Positions 44,885 to 53,294 of a stretch of DNA of 64,000 nt are shown one piece after another. A program made the position numbers and the translations under genes. Origin of the DNA: Burkholderiales bacterium (GTDB lineage: Bacteria > Pseudomonadota > Gammaproteobacteria > Burkholderiales > SG8-41). Below the pieces are notes generated by a model that was given only the letters and a program-made list of their open reading frames with translations, was not told the DNA's origin and did no database searches. The stretch's first letter is position 1, and each line of letters starts with the position of its first letter. The stretch spans positions 372,001 through 436,000 of the forward strand of contig JAUXYA010000011.1 of assembly GCA_030684405.1 (NCBI GenBank), read 5' to 3'.

Positions 44885-46073
44885 CAAACAGTCCTGCGGC
44901 ACCCATCCCGGTGCCGATGCACATGGTGACCATGCCGTATTGCTTCTTGTGGCGACGCAGCCCGTGCAGCAGCGTCGCGGTACGGATCGCCCCGGTAGCG
45001 CCCAGCGGATGACCGAGCGCGATTGCGCCCCCCAGCGGATTGACCTTCGCCGGATCGAGCCCGAGTTCACGCATCACCGCCAGGGACTGAGCCGCGAAAG
45101 CCTCGTTGAGTTCAATCCAGTCGAGTTGCTCCTGCTTCAACCCTGCCTGTGCCAGCACCTTGGGGATCGCCTGCACCGGGCCGATGCCCATCACCTCCGG
45201 CGCCACGCCGGCCACCGCGTAGCCGAGGAAACGGCCGAGCGGCTCGAGTTTGCAGCGCTTCATCGCCGCCTCGCTCATCAGCACCACCGCGGCAGCACCA
45301 TCCGACATCTGCGAGCTGTTGCCGGCGGTGACGCTGCCCTTGGCAGCGAAGGCCGGCTTCAGCTTCGCCAGCGCCTCGACCGAGGTATCGCGGCGCGGCC
45401 CCTCGTCCTGCTCGGCCCTGCGGGTCCTGACGGCAATCTGCCGGCGCTCGAGGTCCGGCAATCTTTCGCTGATGGCATAAGGCGAAATCTCATCGCGGAA
45501 TTCTCCTGCGTCTGTCGCCCAGTTCGCACGACGGTGGCTCTCAGCGGCGAAAAGGTCCTGATCCTCGCGGTTGATTTTCCATTGCGCGGCGACGCGCTCG
45601 GCAGTGATGCCCATGCCGTAGGCGATGGCGACGTTCTCGTCCTTCTCGAAAATCGCCGGGCTGAAACTCGGTTTGTTGCCACCCATCGGCACCATGCTCA
45701 TGCTCTCGATGCCGGCAGCGATCATCACCTCAGCCTCGCCGAGGCGGATACGCGCCGCAGCGTCGGCTACTGCTTGCAGGCCGGAGGAACAGAAGCGGTT
45801 GATGGTCATCCCCGGCACAGTGTCCGGCAGACCGGCGAGCAGCAAGCCAATGCGGGCGACATTCATGCCCTGCTCACCCTCAGGCATTGCGCAGCCAGCG
45901 ATGACATCGCCGATCTCCCGCGGATCCAGCCCCGGGCACTGCGCAATAGCGCTGCGGATTACATGCGCCAGCAAGTCATCGGGGCGGGTATTTTTATACA
46001 TGCCGCGCGGCGCCTTGCCCACGGCAGTGCGGGTGGCGACGACGATGTAGGCGTCTTGAACTTGTCGGGTCAT
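44874..46073 (-). CDS. Acetyl-CoA C-acyltransferase (3-ketoacyl-CoA thiolase), FadA-like
   Basis: Last enzyme of beta-oxidation: cleaves 3-ketoacyl-CoA with CoA to acetyl-CoA and a shortened acyl-CoA. The 399 residues contain the nucleophile C95 (NRFCSSGLQ), H355 (GHPLGATGA) and the acid/base C385 (CIGTGMG), all canonical. AAAGGG precedes the ATG at proper distance. It follows the FadB-like gene after 117 bp that contain heptamer repeats, so they are probably co-transcribed. Whether it prefers long or short chains cannot be told from sequence; the neighbours favour long-chain beta-oxidation. Confidence 0.94.
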   Translation of the reverse strand: MTRQVQDAYIVVATRTAVGKAPRGMYKNTRPDDLLAHVIRSAIAQCPGLDPREIGDVIAGCAMPEGEQGMNVARIGLLLAGLPDTVPGMTINRFCSSGLQAVADAAARIRLGEAEVMIAAGIESMSMVPMGGNKPSFSPAIFEKDENVAIAYGMGITAERVAAQWKINREDQDLFAAESHRRANWATDAGEFRDEISPYAISERLPDLERRQIAVRTRRAEQDEGPRRDTSVEALAKLKPAFAAKGSVTAGNSSQMSDGAAAVVLMSEAAMKRCKLEPLGRFLGYAVAGVAPEVMGIGPVQAIPKVLAQAGLKQEQLDWIELNEAFAAQSLAVMRELGLDPAKVNPLGGAIALGHPLGATGAIRTATLLHGLRRHKKQYGMVTMCIGTGMGAAGLFEAL

Positions 46074-46086
46074 TGGATATCCCTTT

Positions 46087-46193
46087 GGTGAGCGGTAAGC
46101 AGTGAGCGGAAAAAACTAAAACCGATTGTCGCCACGCCTTACCACTTACTGCTTACTGCTTACTGCTTACTGTTCACTGCTCACTGCTCACTA
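46087..46193. repeat. Inverted heptamer repeat array between fadB-like and fadA-like genes
   Basis: Left arm: GGTGAGC, GGTAAGC, AGTGAGC (46087-46107). Right arm, inverted: four CTTACTG, then TTCACTG, CTCACTG, CTCACTA (46145-46193). The arms are complementary and about 37 bases apart, so a long hairpin is possible in the intergenic RNA. The last unit includes the stop codon of the fadB-like gene. It belongs to the same 7-bp repeat class as 8519, 16767 and 50572. Confidence 0.8.
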
Positions 46194-48686
46194 GTTTCTA
46201 AGCGGCTTTCCCGTCTTAAGCATATGTTCAATCCGTTCCTGGCTCTTCTCGGTCGCGATCAATTCCATGAAATGCTGGCGCTCGAGGTCGAGCAGCCATT
46301 GCTCGTCGACCAGGCTGCCGCTTTCGATGTCGCCACCGCACATCACCGTCGCCACCTTGGCCGCGATCAGGCGGTCGTGGTCGGAGATGTGACCGCCGGC
46401 GTGCATATTCTCGACGAAGGCGCGGATGGTCGAGATGCCGCTGCGGCCGAGCACCGGAATCGCCTTGGCGCGCAGCGGCGGCCGGTAACCGGCAGCGGCC
46501 AGCGCCCGCGCCTCGGCCTTGGCAATTTCCAGCAACTCGAAACGGTTCATCACCACACGGTCGGTCGCGCGCAGGTAACCAAGCTCGCGCGCATGTTCGG
46601 CGCTGCGGCCGACCTCGGCCATTGCCACCGCCTTGAAGTATTTCTGCAGGAAAGGCGAGATATCGCCGCCCTTCGCCTCTGCGGCGGCGCGCATCGTGAA
46701 TTCCTTGCAGCCGCCACCGGCGGGCAGCAGGCCGACGCCGACTTCGACCAGGCCGATATAGCTCTCCAGCGTCGCCACCGCGCGGTCGCTGTGCATGATG
46801 AATTCGCAGCCGCCGCCCAGCGCCAGCCCATCGACCGCAGCTACCGTCGGCACCATCGAGTACTTCAGCATCTGCGTCGTCACCTGAAACTGCTCGACCA
46901 GGTGTTCGACCTCGGCCAGCTTGCCCGCCATCAGCTGGTCGGCGACGCCCAACTGGCGTGCCGCCTTCAACGCCAGCGATTCGGCCTCGCGTTTGAAGTT
47001 CTTGAACAACTTGCCCAGCGCCGAGGGCGGCGCCGGCGGTGCCTTGGCGCCGCTGCCGCTGGTCTTTTTCAAATTGGCGCCGACCGAAAACGGCGGTTCG
47101 ATCTGCCAGATCACCAGGCCGGCGTAATTGCGCTCGGCCTCGTCGATCGCCTGCTGCACGCCCTGCAACACATCGTCGCCGATGGCATGCATGCGGCTCT
47201 TGAAGCTGACAATCGCGATGTCGTCGCCCATATGCCAGCAGCGCACACCGTCAGTCTCAAAAATCGTTTTGCCGTAAGTCCGTTCCTCGCCCAGCAACCG
47301 GTCCGGAAAGGGCTGGCGCCGGTAAACCGGCAGCGCCGACCGCGACTGATAGTCCTGCGTTGCCGGCGCCCAGGAACCCGTGGCACCGTGCACGCCGTTG
47401 CGCGAGGCTTCGCCCACCCATGCCGGCAGCGGCGCAGCGACCATGGTCTTGCCGGTGGCAATGTCGGCGTCTATCCAGCCGGCGACCTGCTTCCAGCCAG
47501 CGGATTGCCATATCTCGAAAGGACCGCTGTCCCAGCCGAAGCCCCAGCGGATTGCGAAGTCGAGGTCGCGCGCGTTGTGGGCAATGCTCTCCAGGTGCAG
47601 CGCGCAGTAATGGAAGGTATCGCGGAAAATCGACCAGATGAACTGCGCCTGCGGATGGTTCGAGGCATGCAGTTGAGCAAAACGTTCCGCCGCGTTTTTG
47701 TTCTTCAGTATTTCGACCACCGCCTCGTCGGCCTTGCCGTCGGACACGCGGTAAGCGCCGGTCTTGAGTTCGAGCACCTGGATGTCGCGACCGACTTTCT
47801 GGTAGACGCCCTTGCGCGTCTTCTGCCCCAGCGCGCCGGCCTCGATCAGCTTCTGCATCCAGGCCGGAATTGCATAATATTTGTGCCAGGGATCCTCGGG
47901 CAGCGTGTCGCGCATGGTGTGCACGACATGAGCAAAGGTGTCGAGGCCGACCACGTCAGCAGTGCGGAAAGTCGCACTCTTCGGGCGGCCGACCAGCGGG
48001 CCGGTCAGCGCGTCGACGGTGTCGAAACCGATGCCGAGGCGCTCGGCATGATGCAGCGTCGCCAGCATCGAGAACACACCGACGCGGTTGGCGATGAAGT
48101 TTGGTGTGTCCTTCGCGCGCACCACACCTTTGCCCAGCGTGGTCACGAGGAAACGCTCGAGTTCATCGAGGATGCCGGCATCAGTGCCGCTGCAGGCGAT
48201 CAGTTCAACCAGATGCATGTAACGCGGTGGATTGAAAAAATGTACACCGCAGAAGCGGTTGCGCTGTGCTTCCGGAAACACCCCGGCCAGGCTGTTGATC
48301 GACAGGCCCGAAGTGTTGCTGGCGAATATCGTGTGTGCACCCAGGTGCGGCGCGACCTTGCGGTAGAGATCGGCCTTCCAGTCCATGCGCTCGGAGATCG
48401 CCTCGATAACGATGTCGCATTCGGCAAGCCGGTCGAGGTGCTGGTCGTAATTGGCGGGCTCGATCAGGTCGGCGCGGTCCTTCGTCGCCAAAGGACTCGG
48501 CTCCAGCTTCTTCAGGTTGGCCACCGCCTTCAACACATTACCGTTGGGGTCTCCCTCCTTCGCCGCCAGTTCGAACAGCACGACAGGAACATTGGCATTG
48601 ATCAGGTGCGCGGCGATCTGGGCGCCCATCACGCCGGCGCCGAGGACGGCGACCTTGCGCACCAGCAGCGGGGATTTTGCGGACAT
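46191..48686 (-). CDS. Fused 3-hydroxyacyl-CoA dehydrogenase / enoyl-CoA hydratase (FadB/FadN-like)
   Basis: Bifunctional beta-oxidation enzyme of 831 residues. Domain order is dehydrogenase first (NAD motif VAVLGAGVMGAQIA, about 13-26; NTSGLSI and HFFNPPRYMHLVE follow), its C-terminal domains to about 430, then the crotonase-fold hydratase (about 490-690; GGGCEFIMHSDRA and GLVEVGVGLLPAGGG). This is the reverse of E. coli FadB and matches FadN-type proteins. ATG 48686 is chosen since GAGG lies 6 bases upstream; a start at 48728 is less likely. It lies between the FadL terminator and fadA, probably as a fadBA operon. Confidence 0.93.
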   Translation of the reverse strand: MSAKSPLLVRKVAVLGAGVMGAQIAAHLINANVPVVLFELAAKEGDPNGNVLKAVANLKKLEPSPLATKDRADLIEPANYDQHLDRLAECDIVIEAISERMDWKADLYRKVAPHLGAHTIFASNTSGLSINSLAGVFPEAQRNRFCGVHFFNPPRYMHLVELIACSGTDAGILDELERFLVTTLGKGVVRAKDTPNFIANRVGVFSMLATLHHAERLGIGFDTVDALTGPLVGRPKSATFRTADVVGLDTFAHVVHTMRDTLPEDPWHKYYAIPAWMQKLIEAGALGQKTRKGVYQKVGRDIQVLELKTGAYRVSDGKADEAVVEILKNKNAAERFAQLHASNHPQAQFIWSIFRDTFHYCALHLESIAHNARDLDFAIRWGFGWDSGPFEIWQSAGWKQVAGWIDADIATGKTMVAAPLPAWVGEASRNGVHGATGSWAPATQDYQSRSALPVYRRQPFPDRLLGEERTYGKTIFETDGVRCWHMGDDIAIVSFKSRMHAIGDDVLQGVQQAIDEAERNYAGLVIWQIEPPFSVGANLKKTSGSGAKAPPAPPSALGKLFKNFKREAESLALKAARQLGVADQLMAGKLAEVEHLVEQFQVTTQMLKYSMVPTVAAVDGLALGGGCEFIMHSDRAVATLESYIGLVEVGVGLLPAGGGCKEFTMRAAAEAKGGDISPFLQKYFKAVAMAEVGRSAEHARELGYLRATDRVVMNRFELLEIAKAEARALAAAGYRPPLRAKAIPVLGRSGISTIRAFVENMHAGGHISDHDRLIAAKVATVMCGGDIESGSLVDEQWLLDLERQHFMELIATEKSQERIEHMLKTGKPLRN

Positions 48687-48750
48687 GGCAACCTCGGATG
48701 AAAGCAGTGGGGGTCTTGCAGATGCCATTTTACGCGGCCCTGCTCTGCAA

Positions 48751-48781
48751 AAGAAAACCGGGTGGCACAGGCCACCCGGTT
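48751..48781 (-). terminator. Terminator of the FadL-like gene
   Basis: On the minus strand, 14 bases after the stop, AACCGGGTGGC and GCCACCCGGTT form a perfect 11-bp stem with a 4-base loop, followed by TTCTTTT. This separates fadL transcription from the fadB-like gene downstream. Confidence 0.8.
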
Positions 48782-48795
48782 CGTCCGCCTGCCGC

Positions 48796-50049
48796 TCAGA
48801 ACGAGTGCGAATACTGTGCGGAAAGGATGTCCACCCGGTTCTTGAAATACCCGTTCAAAGTGCCACCAGTGACCGAGGTGTTGATACGGGAGTCCTTGAT
48901 GAACTCGTGTGCATAGCCGATGTCGAGGATGCCCTGCTTCGACGGCTTGTACTGCACGCCAAAAGCGACCCACTTGCGGTCCTGGTCGGGCAACCGCGGC
49001 GTGCGGTCGACGTCATTGGTGGGAGTCGGATCGAAGGCGAGCCCGAAGCGCAGCTTGGTCTGCTCATTGAGCCGGTAATTGGCGCCAACGCCGAGACGCA
49101 CCGTGTCCTTCCAGTTGAACAGCAGCGTCGATACCGTGCTGCCAGCCGGGCCGCCGGCCGAGGCCGAGGTGCGGATGATGTCCAGCCGCCGGATGGTGCT
49201 CCAGCCGGTCCAGGTGATATCAGCCATCAGCTCCAATTTCGGGTTGACGGTGCTGAACAGGCTGATCGAGGCCGAGTCAGGCACCTTGAAATCGGCCTTG
49301 ATGTTGCCATTGGCCGCACCCAGGCCGGATACGGTCACCTTGCCTTCGAGTGTGTAATCGATGGCCGAACGATAGCTCGCGCCCAGACGGGTCGTGGGCG
49401 ACAGCTGCGCGATCAGACCGATGTTGTAACCGAAGCCGATATCGTCGGCCTTGTTGGTCACCAGCCCGGCCCCAGCCGTGCTGACACCGGAGAGGGTGGC
49501 ATCGAGGCGCTGCAGGCTGATGCCCGCACCGACCGAAAAATTGTCGTTGACCTTGTAGCCGAGCGAGGGATTGATATTGACTGCGCGCAGCGCCGACTCG
49601 ACGCCGGTGAAACGACCACGCCAGCCCGGGTCATACTCGGTCGACAGGCCGAAAGGTGCATTCAGCGCGAGGCCGAACTTCAGCCGCGGGTTGATCGACA
49701 TCGTGTAAAAACCGTTGGGCACCGCAGCCCAGTCGCCGCCGTCGCCGCCCTCACCGGTTCCGGCACCGGCCATGTTGCCGGTCGATCCGGTGTTGGTGAA
49801 CTTGAACGAAGGCTTGATCAGGTGGATCGCCGTGGTGACCTGGCGGTTCGACGACAGCAGCGTCATCGCTGCGGGGTTGTACCAGGCGACGCTGGAATCA
49901 TCCGCCGTTGCGGCACCTCCGGCGAAGGCGTTGCCGGTGCCACTGCCGCTCTGGGTACCAATGCCAAAGCCACCGGCGGCAGCCTGACCTGCCATTGCGG
50001 CGAGCGCAATGGATGAACATAAGTAAATGATTTTATTTGATTTTTTCAA
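48796..50049 (-). CDS. FadL/OmpP1-family outer-membrane fatty-acid porin
   Basis: Beta-barrel that lets long-chain fatty acids or other hydrophobic molecules cross the outer membrane. The 417 residues comprise a signal peptide (about 1-25, AGQAAA then GGFG), the FadL N-terminal hatch pattern (GSGTGNAFAGGAA, SSVAWYNPAAM), a barrel of alternating strands, and a C-terminal Phe (YSHSF) typical of BAM substrates. The start is TTG 50049: it gives the proper MKKSNK-like signal and follows GGGAGAG, with no ATG or GTG nearby. Together with the synthetase and FadE it makes uptake-activation-oxidation complete. Confidence 0.93.
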   Translation of the reverse strand: MKKSNKIIYLCSSIALAAMAGQAAAGGFGIGTQSGSGTGNAFAGGAATADDSSVAWYNPAAMTLLSSNRQVTTAIHLIKPSFKFTNTGSTGNMAGAGTGEGGDGGDWAAVPNGFYTMSINPRLKFGLALNAPFGLSTEYDPGWRGRFTGVESALRAVNINPSLGYKVNDNFSVGAGISLQRLDATLSGVSTAGAGLVTNKADDIGFGYNIGLIAQLSPTTRLGASYRSAIDYTLEGKVTVSGLGAANGNIKADFKVPDSASISLFSTVNPKLELMADITWTGWSTIRRLDIIRTSASAGGPAGSTVSTLLFNWKDTVRLGVGANYRLNEQTKLRFGLAFDPTPTNDVDRTPRLPDQDRKWVAFGVQYKPSKQGILDIGYAHEFIKDSRINTSVTGGTLNGYFKNRVDILSAQYSHSF

Positions 50050-50123
50050 AATCTTCTCTCCCGGGTTTTCCCTGTCGATTTATGAATTCACGCGATGTCC
50101 CTCGCGCTGCCTGTCCGCCGCAC

Positions 50124-50151
50124 ATGTTACGCAGAGCACGCGCAATATCAA
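50124..50151 (-). promoter_or_regulatory. Candidate promoter of the FadL-like gene
   Basis: On the minus strand TTGATA (-35, 5 of 6 to consensus) and TAACAT (-10, 4 of 6) are 16 bases apart, about 75 bases before the TTG start. The rest of the 116-bp gap shows nothing else. Confidence 0.4.
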
Positions 50152-50165
50152 CAAAAATGCCGTGC

Positions 50166-50585
50166 TCATCTCCCCATCTGTGGCTGCGGCACCACACGCG
50201 GACGGCGCTGGTTGTCGACGGCGACATAGGTGAGGATGGCTTCCGTCACCTTGACGCATTCTTCGCGCTCCGGCCGGCGCTGCGCATAGACCTGCACGTC
50301 CACCGTGATCGAGGTGCGCCCGACCTTGACCACCTCGGCATAGAAACTGACCACGTCGCCGACAAACACCGGCTGACGAAAGACGAAGGAATTGACCGCC
50401 ACCGTGGCAACCCGCCCCTGCGCCAGCCGCGTTGCCGGCACGCTGCCGGCAAGATCGACCTGCGCCATGATCCAGCCGCCGAAAATGTCGCCGGTATGGT
50501 TGGCGTCTGCAGGCATCGGAATCACCCGCAACGCCGGCTGCTTGCCCTCAGGCAGGCTCGTCCTGTCCCCGCGTTCATCGTTCAT
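50166..50585 (-). CDS. Acyl-CoA thioesterase, YciA-like hotdog fold
   Basis: A 139-residue cytoplasmic hotdog-fold thioesterase that hydrolyses acyl-CoA to free acid and CoA. YciA-type motifs: PMPADANHTGDIFGGWIMAQVDLAG (about 23-47, given by its ends), with the catalytic Asp in GDIFGG region, and VAVNSFVFRQPVFVGDVVSFYA. Typical length. The first codons (MNDERG) are written in two ATGAACG heptamers, because the start lies inside a 7-bp repeat array; there is no good ribosome site, so the true start could be downstream. It lies between FadL and the acyl-CoA synthetase, perhaps to balance acyl-CoA and CoA pools. Confidence 0.87.
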   Translation of the reverse strand: MNDERGDRTSLPEGKQPALRVIPMPADANHTGDIFGGWIMAQVDLAGSVPATRLAQGRVATVAVNSFVFRQPVFVGDVVSFYAEVVKVGRTSITVDVQVYAQRRPEREECVKVTEAILTYVAVDNQRRPRVVPQPQMGR

Positions 50586-50613
50586 TGCTCAACACTCATC
50601 ATTCATCATTCAT
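50572..50613. repeat. Heptamer repeat array overlapping the thioesterase start
   Basis: Six 7-bp units in a row: CGTTCAT, CGTTCAT, TGCTCAA, CACTCAT, CATTCAT, CATTCAT (50572-50613). Only one arm is seen here. The thioesterase ATG (50585-50583) lies inside the second unit, so the repeat forms both its leader and its first codons. Confidence 0.75.
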
Positions 50614-50621
50614 CACTGCCT

Positions 50622-52424
50622 TCAGCGTCCCGCATACATGCGGTCGATCTCGGCATTGAACTTCTCCATGACCTTGGCCCGCTTCAGCTTCATCGTCGGC
50701 GTCAGCAGCCCGCTCTCGATGGTCCAGGGCTCCAGCATGGCCGTCGCCCGCCGCACCTCGGCATAACCCGGAAACTCGGTGATCTGCGTCGCAATGCGCT
50801 CAAGCAGCACCTGCTCCGCCTCTTTCGATGCCCAGGCATCGGTATTGATGTTCGCTGCCTTCGCCAGCTTCTGCCAGTGGTCGGCATTGAGCACCACCAT
50901 CACGCTGAGGAAGGGCTTGCCTTCGCCGAGCAACAGCACCTGATCGAACAGCGGATCGCGGGCGATCGCCGCCTCCATGTCGCCAGGCGGCACCTTCTCG
51001 CCGTTGGACAATACGATGATGTCCTTCAGCCGGCCGGTGATGAACAGGTGACCCTGCTCGCCGATATGGCCGGTGTCTCCGGAATTGAGCCAGCCGTCGG
51101 ACTGGATCAGCGCGCGGGTCGCTTCCTCGTTGTTCCAGTAGCCGAGCATCACGTTCGGCCCGCGGATCAGCACAGCGCCCTTGTCGCCGATCTTCACTTC
51201 GACCCCGGGTATTGCCGGACCGACGCTGGCCGGAATGTTGTTCTCGGGACGGTTGGCCGTGGCGATCGGGCTGGTTTCAGTGAGACCGTAGCCCTGCAGG
51301 ATCGGCAGGCCGAGGCCGATGAAAATCTTCGAGATGTCCGGCGGCAGCGCGGCGCCACCCGACAGCGCGTAACGCAGCCGCCCGCCCAGCCTTGCCAGAA
51401 CCTTGGAGGCCACAAGCTTGTTGAGCAGCGGCCACAGCAGGAAGGACGGCTTCCAGGGCGCGCGGCCCTGGGCATGTTCGAAACGCGCATAACCGACGCT
51501 GGCAGCAAGCAAAAAGAGTTTTTTGCGCAGCGCCGGGCCTTCGTCGAGCTTGGCGCGGATGTTGCCCCAGATGCGCTCGTAGATGCGCGGCACCGAGATC
51601 AACATCGTCGGCTGTATCGCCTGCAGGTCTTCGGCAAGCTGCGGAATCGAGCGCGCATACGCAGTGGCCGATCCGGCCATCACCGTCAGGTAGTAGCCGC
51701 AGGTGCGCTCGAAAGTGTGCGATAGCGGCAGAAAGGACATGAAAATGTCGTCGTGCCCGGTGGCCAGCACCTTCAGCGCGGCCTCGGTATTCGACAGGAT
51801 GTTGTTATGTGACAGCATCACGCCCTTGGGCCGGCCGGTGGTACCCGAGGTATAGACGATGGTGGCGAGGTCATTGCCGGCGGATGTCAGGTGCCGTGTC
51901 TCGCCGCCCTCTTCGGGCAGCCAGTCGCCAATCCATTTCAGGCGTGGATCGCTGCCGGCGGCGGGCAGCGCGTTGACCGCGAGAAAACGCACGACCTGTC
52001 GCAGATCGCCGAGCACGCCCTGCAAATCATGCCACTGCTCCTGGCCTTCCAGCAGCAGCACCCGGCAGCCGGCGTTGTTGAGGATGTAAGCGACGTTGTC
52101 GGCGCGGTCCTGCGTGTAGAGCGGCACCGTCACCAGCCCGAGGCCCAGCGCCGCCTGGTCGAACATCACCCACTCCGGCGAGTTGCGCAGCATCACCGCG
52201 ACGCGGTCGCCCGGTTTCAGACCATCCTGCTCCAGCGCCGCCTGCCAGCGCGCGGTCTGGCGGTCCATCTGCGCCCAGGTATAGTCGCGCCACTCACCGT
52301 GCTGCTCTTGGTACGCCTTGTACGCCGTCAGCTCCGGAGTGCGCCTCACACGCTCGCGAAACAGGCCGTCAAGCGTGCCCGCCTGGGACATCGAAATCAC
52401 ATGGGATGTATTGCCGTTGCTCAT
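50622..52424 (-). CDS. Long-chain acyl-CoA synthetase (AMP-binding)
   Basis: Activates fatty acids to acyl-CoA with ATP and CoA; 600 residues, the long-chain (FadD15/ACSL-like) type. The P-loop YTSGTTGRPKG is at 191-201, the YGLTETSP adenylate motif lies in the middle, and the WLNSGDTGHI plus KDIIVLSNGEKV motifs mark the hinge. The insertion LLAASVGYARFEHA is typical of the long-chain group. Its ATG overlaps the stop of the SDR gene upstream (ATGA), so the two are coupled. Chain-length preference is not readable, but FadL and FadE nearby point to long chains. Confidence 0.93.
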   Translation of the reverse strand: MSNGNTSHVISMSQAGTLDGLFRERVRRTPELTAYKAYQEQHGEWRDYTWAQMDRQTARWQAALEQDGLKPGDRVAVMLRNSPEWVMFDQAALGLGLVTVPLYTQDRADNVAYILNNAGCRVLLLEGQEQWHDLQGVLGDLRQVVRFLAVNALPAAGSDPRLKWIGDWLPEEGGETRHLTSAGNDLATIVYTSGTTGRPKGVMLSHNNILSNTEAALKVLATGHDDIFMSFLPLSHTFERTCGYYLTVMAGSATAYARSIPQLAEDLQAIQPTMLISVPRIYERIWGNIRAKLDEGPALRKKLFLLAASVGYARFEHAQGRAPWKPSFLLWPLLNKLVASKVLARLGGRLRYALSGGAALPPDISKIFIGLGLPILQGYGLTETSPIATANRPENNIPASVGPAIPGVEVKIGDKGAVLIRGPNVMLGYWNNEEATRALIQSDGWLNSGDTGHIGEQGHLFITGRLKDIIVLSNGEKVPPGDMEAAIARDPLFDQVLLLGEGKPFLSVMVVLNADHWQKLAKAANINTDAWASKEAEQVLLERIATQITEFPGYAEVRRATAMLEPWTIESGLLTPTMKLKRAKVMEKFNAEIDRMYAGR

Positions 52425-53278
52425 GTTTTCCCCTCCTGACCGTTGCTGAACCCGTCGAGAAACAGGTCGATGTACGGTTCTGCTCCGGGCGTCACCGCGT
52501 AAACCTCGAAGTCGGTCACACCCTCCTCGCGCAGCACGGCTTCGTCGATGTAGAAATGTCCGGTCGCGCCACGGCTGTCGCGTTTTAATATCGCATAGGC
52601 CGCGTCAGCCATGATATCCGCTTTGCGGCTCGCCTTGAGGATCTCCGGCGGAAAGTTCGCCGCGATTGCCGCAGTGGCGATGGTCGTTCGCGGCCACAGG
52701 GAATTCACCGCCACGCCGCGGTCGCGGAACTCCGCCGCCATGCCCAGCGTGCACATGCTCATGCCGTACTTGGCCATGGTATAGGCCGCATGGTCCCGGA
52801 ACCACTGCGGATGCATGTTCAGTGGTGGAGCCAGGTTGAGGATATGCGGATTGTTTGCCTTCAGCAGGTACGGCAGGCAGGCCTGCGAGCAGAGGAAAGT
52901 GCCGCGGACATTGACCCCGAACATCAGATCGAAGCGGCGAGCAGTGGTTTCCAGGGTGCCGCTGAGCTGGATCGCGCTTGCATTGTTGACCAGGATGTCG
53001 ATACCGCCGAAATGGGTGGCGGCCTGTGCCGCTGCTGCTGCGATCGCAGCTTCGTCGCGTACGTCGAGCGCGATCGCCAGCGCCCGTCCGCCCGCCTCTT
53101 CGACCTCGCGGGCCACCTCGTGGATGGTGCCCGGCAGCTGCGGATGCGGCGCCACCGTCTTCGCCGTAACGACGATGTTGGCGCCATCACGCGCGCAGCG
53201 CAGCGCGATGGCACGGCCGATGCCGCGGCTGGCGCCGGTGATGAACACGGTCCTGGCCTGCAGGCCCGGTATGCTCAT
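52421..53278 (-). CDS. SDR-family protein, HSDL2-like
   Basis: A 285-residue short-chain dehydrogenase-like protein close to HSDL2 (hydroxysteroid dehydrogenase-like 2) and MaoC-linked SDRs. TGASRGIG (14-21), NNAS at 98-101, Y166 and K170 (AYTMAK) are present. At the catalytic Ser position the sequence is NLAPPLNM, with Ala 150 where NLS is usual; HSDL2 proteins have PPLN in this place too. It overlaps the acyl-CoA synthetase (ATGA) and follows FadE by 16 bp, so the three form one operon and a role in fatty-acyl metabolism is likely. The reaction is unknown. Confidence 0.86.
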   Translation of the reverse strand: MSIPGLQARTVFITGASRGIGRAIALRCARDGANIVVTAKTVAPHPQLPGTIHEVAREVEEAGGRALAIALDVRDEAAIAAAAAQAATHFGGIDILVNNASAIQLSGTLETTARRFDLMFGVNVRGTFLCSQACLPYLLKANNPHILNLAPPLNMHPQWFRDHAAYTMAKYGMSMCTLGMAAEFRDRGVAVNSLWPRTTIATAAIAANFPPEILKASRKADIMADAAYAILKRDSRGATGHFYIDEAVLREEGVTDFEVYAVTPGAEPYIDLFLDGFSNGQEGKT

Positions 53279-53294
53279 CTCCCGTTGCGGCCGG

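Noticed and set aside
46224-48701. An 825-codon open frame on the plus strand
   Set aside because: It is antisense to the FadB/FadN-like gene, which has full family motifs. Long antisense frames are expected in G+C-rich DNA, and the translation is rich in Arg, His and Gln without any domain.
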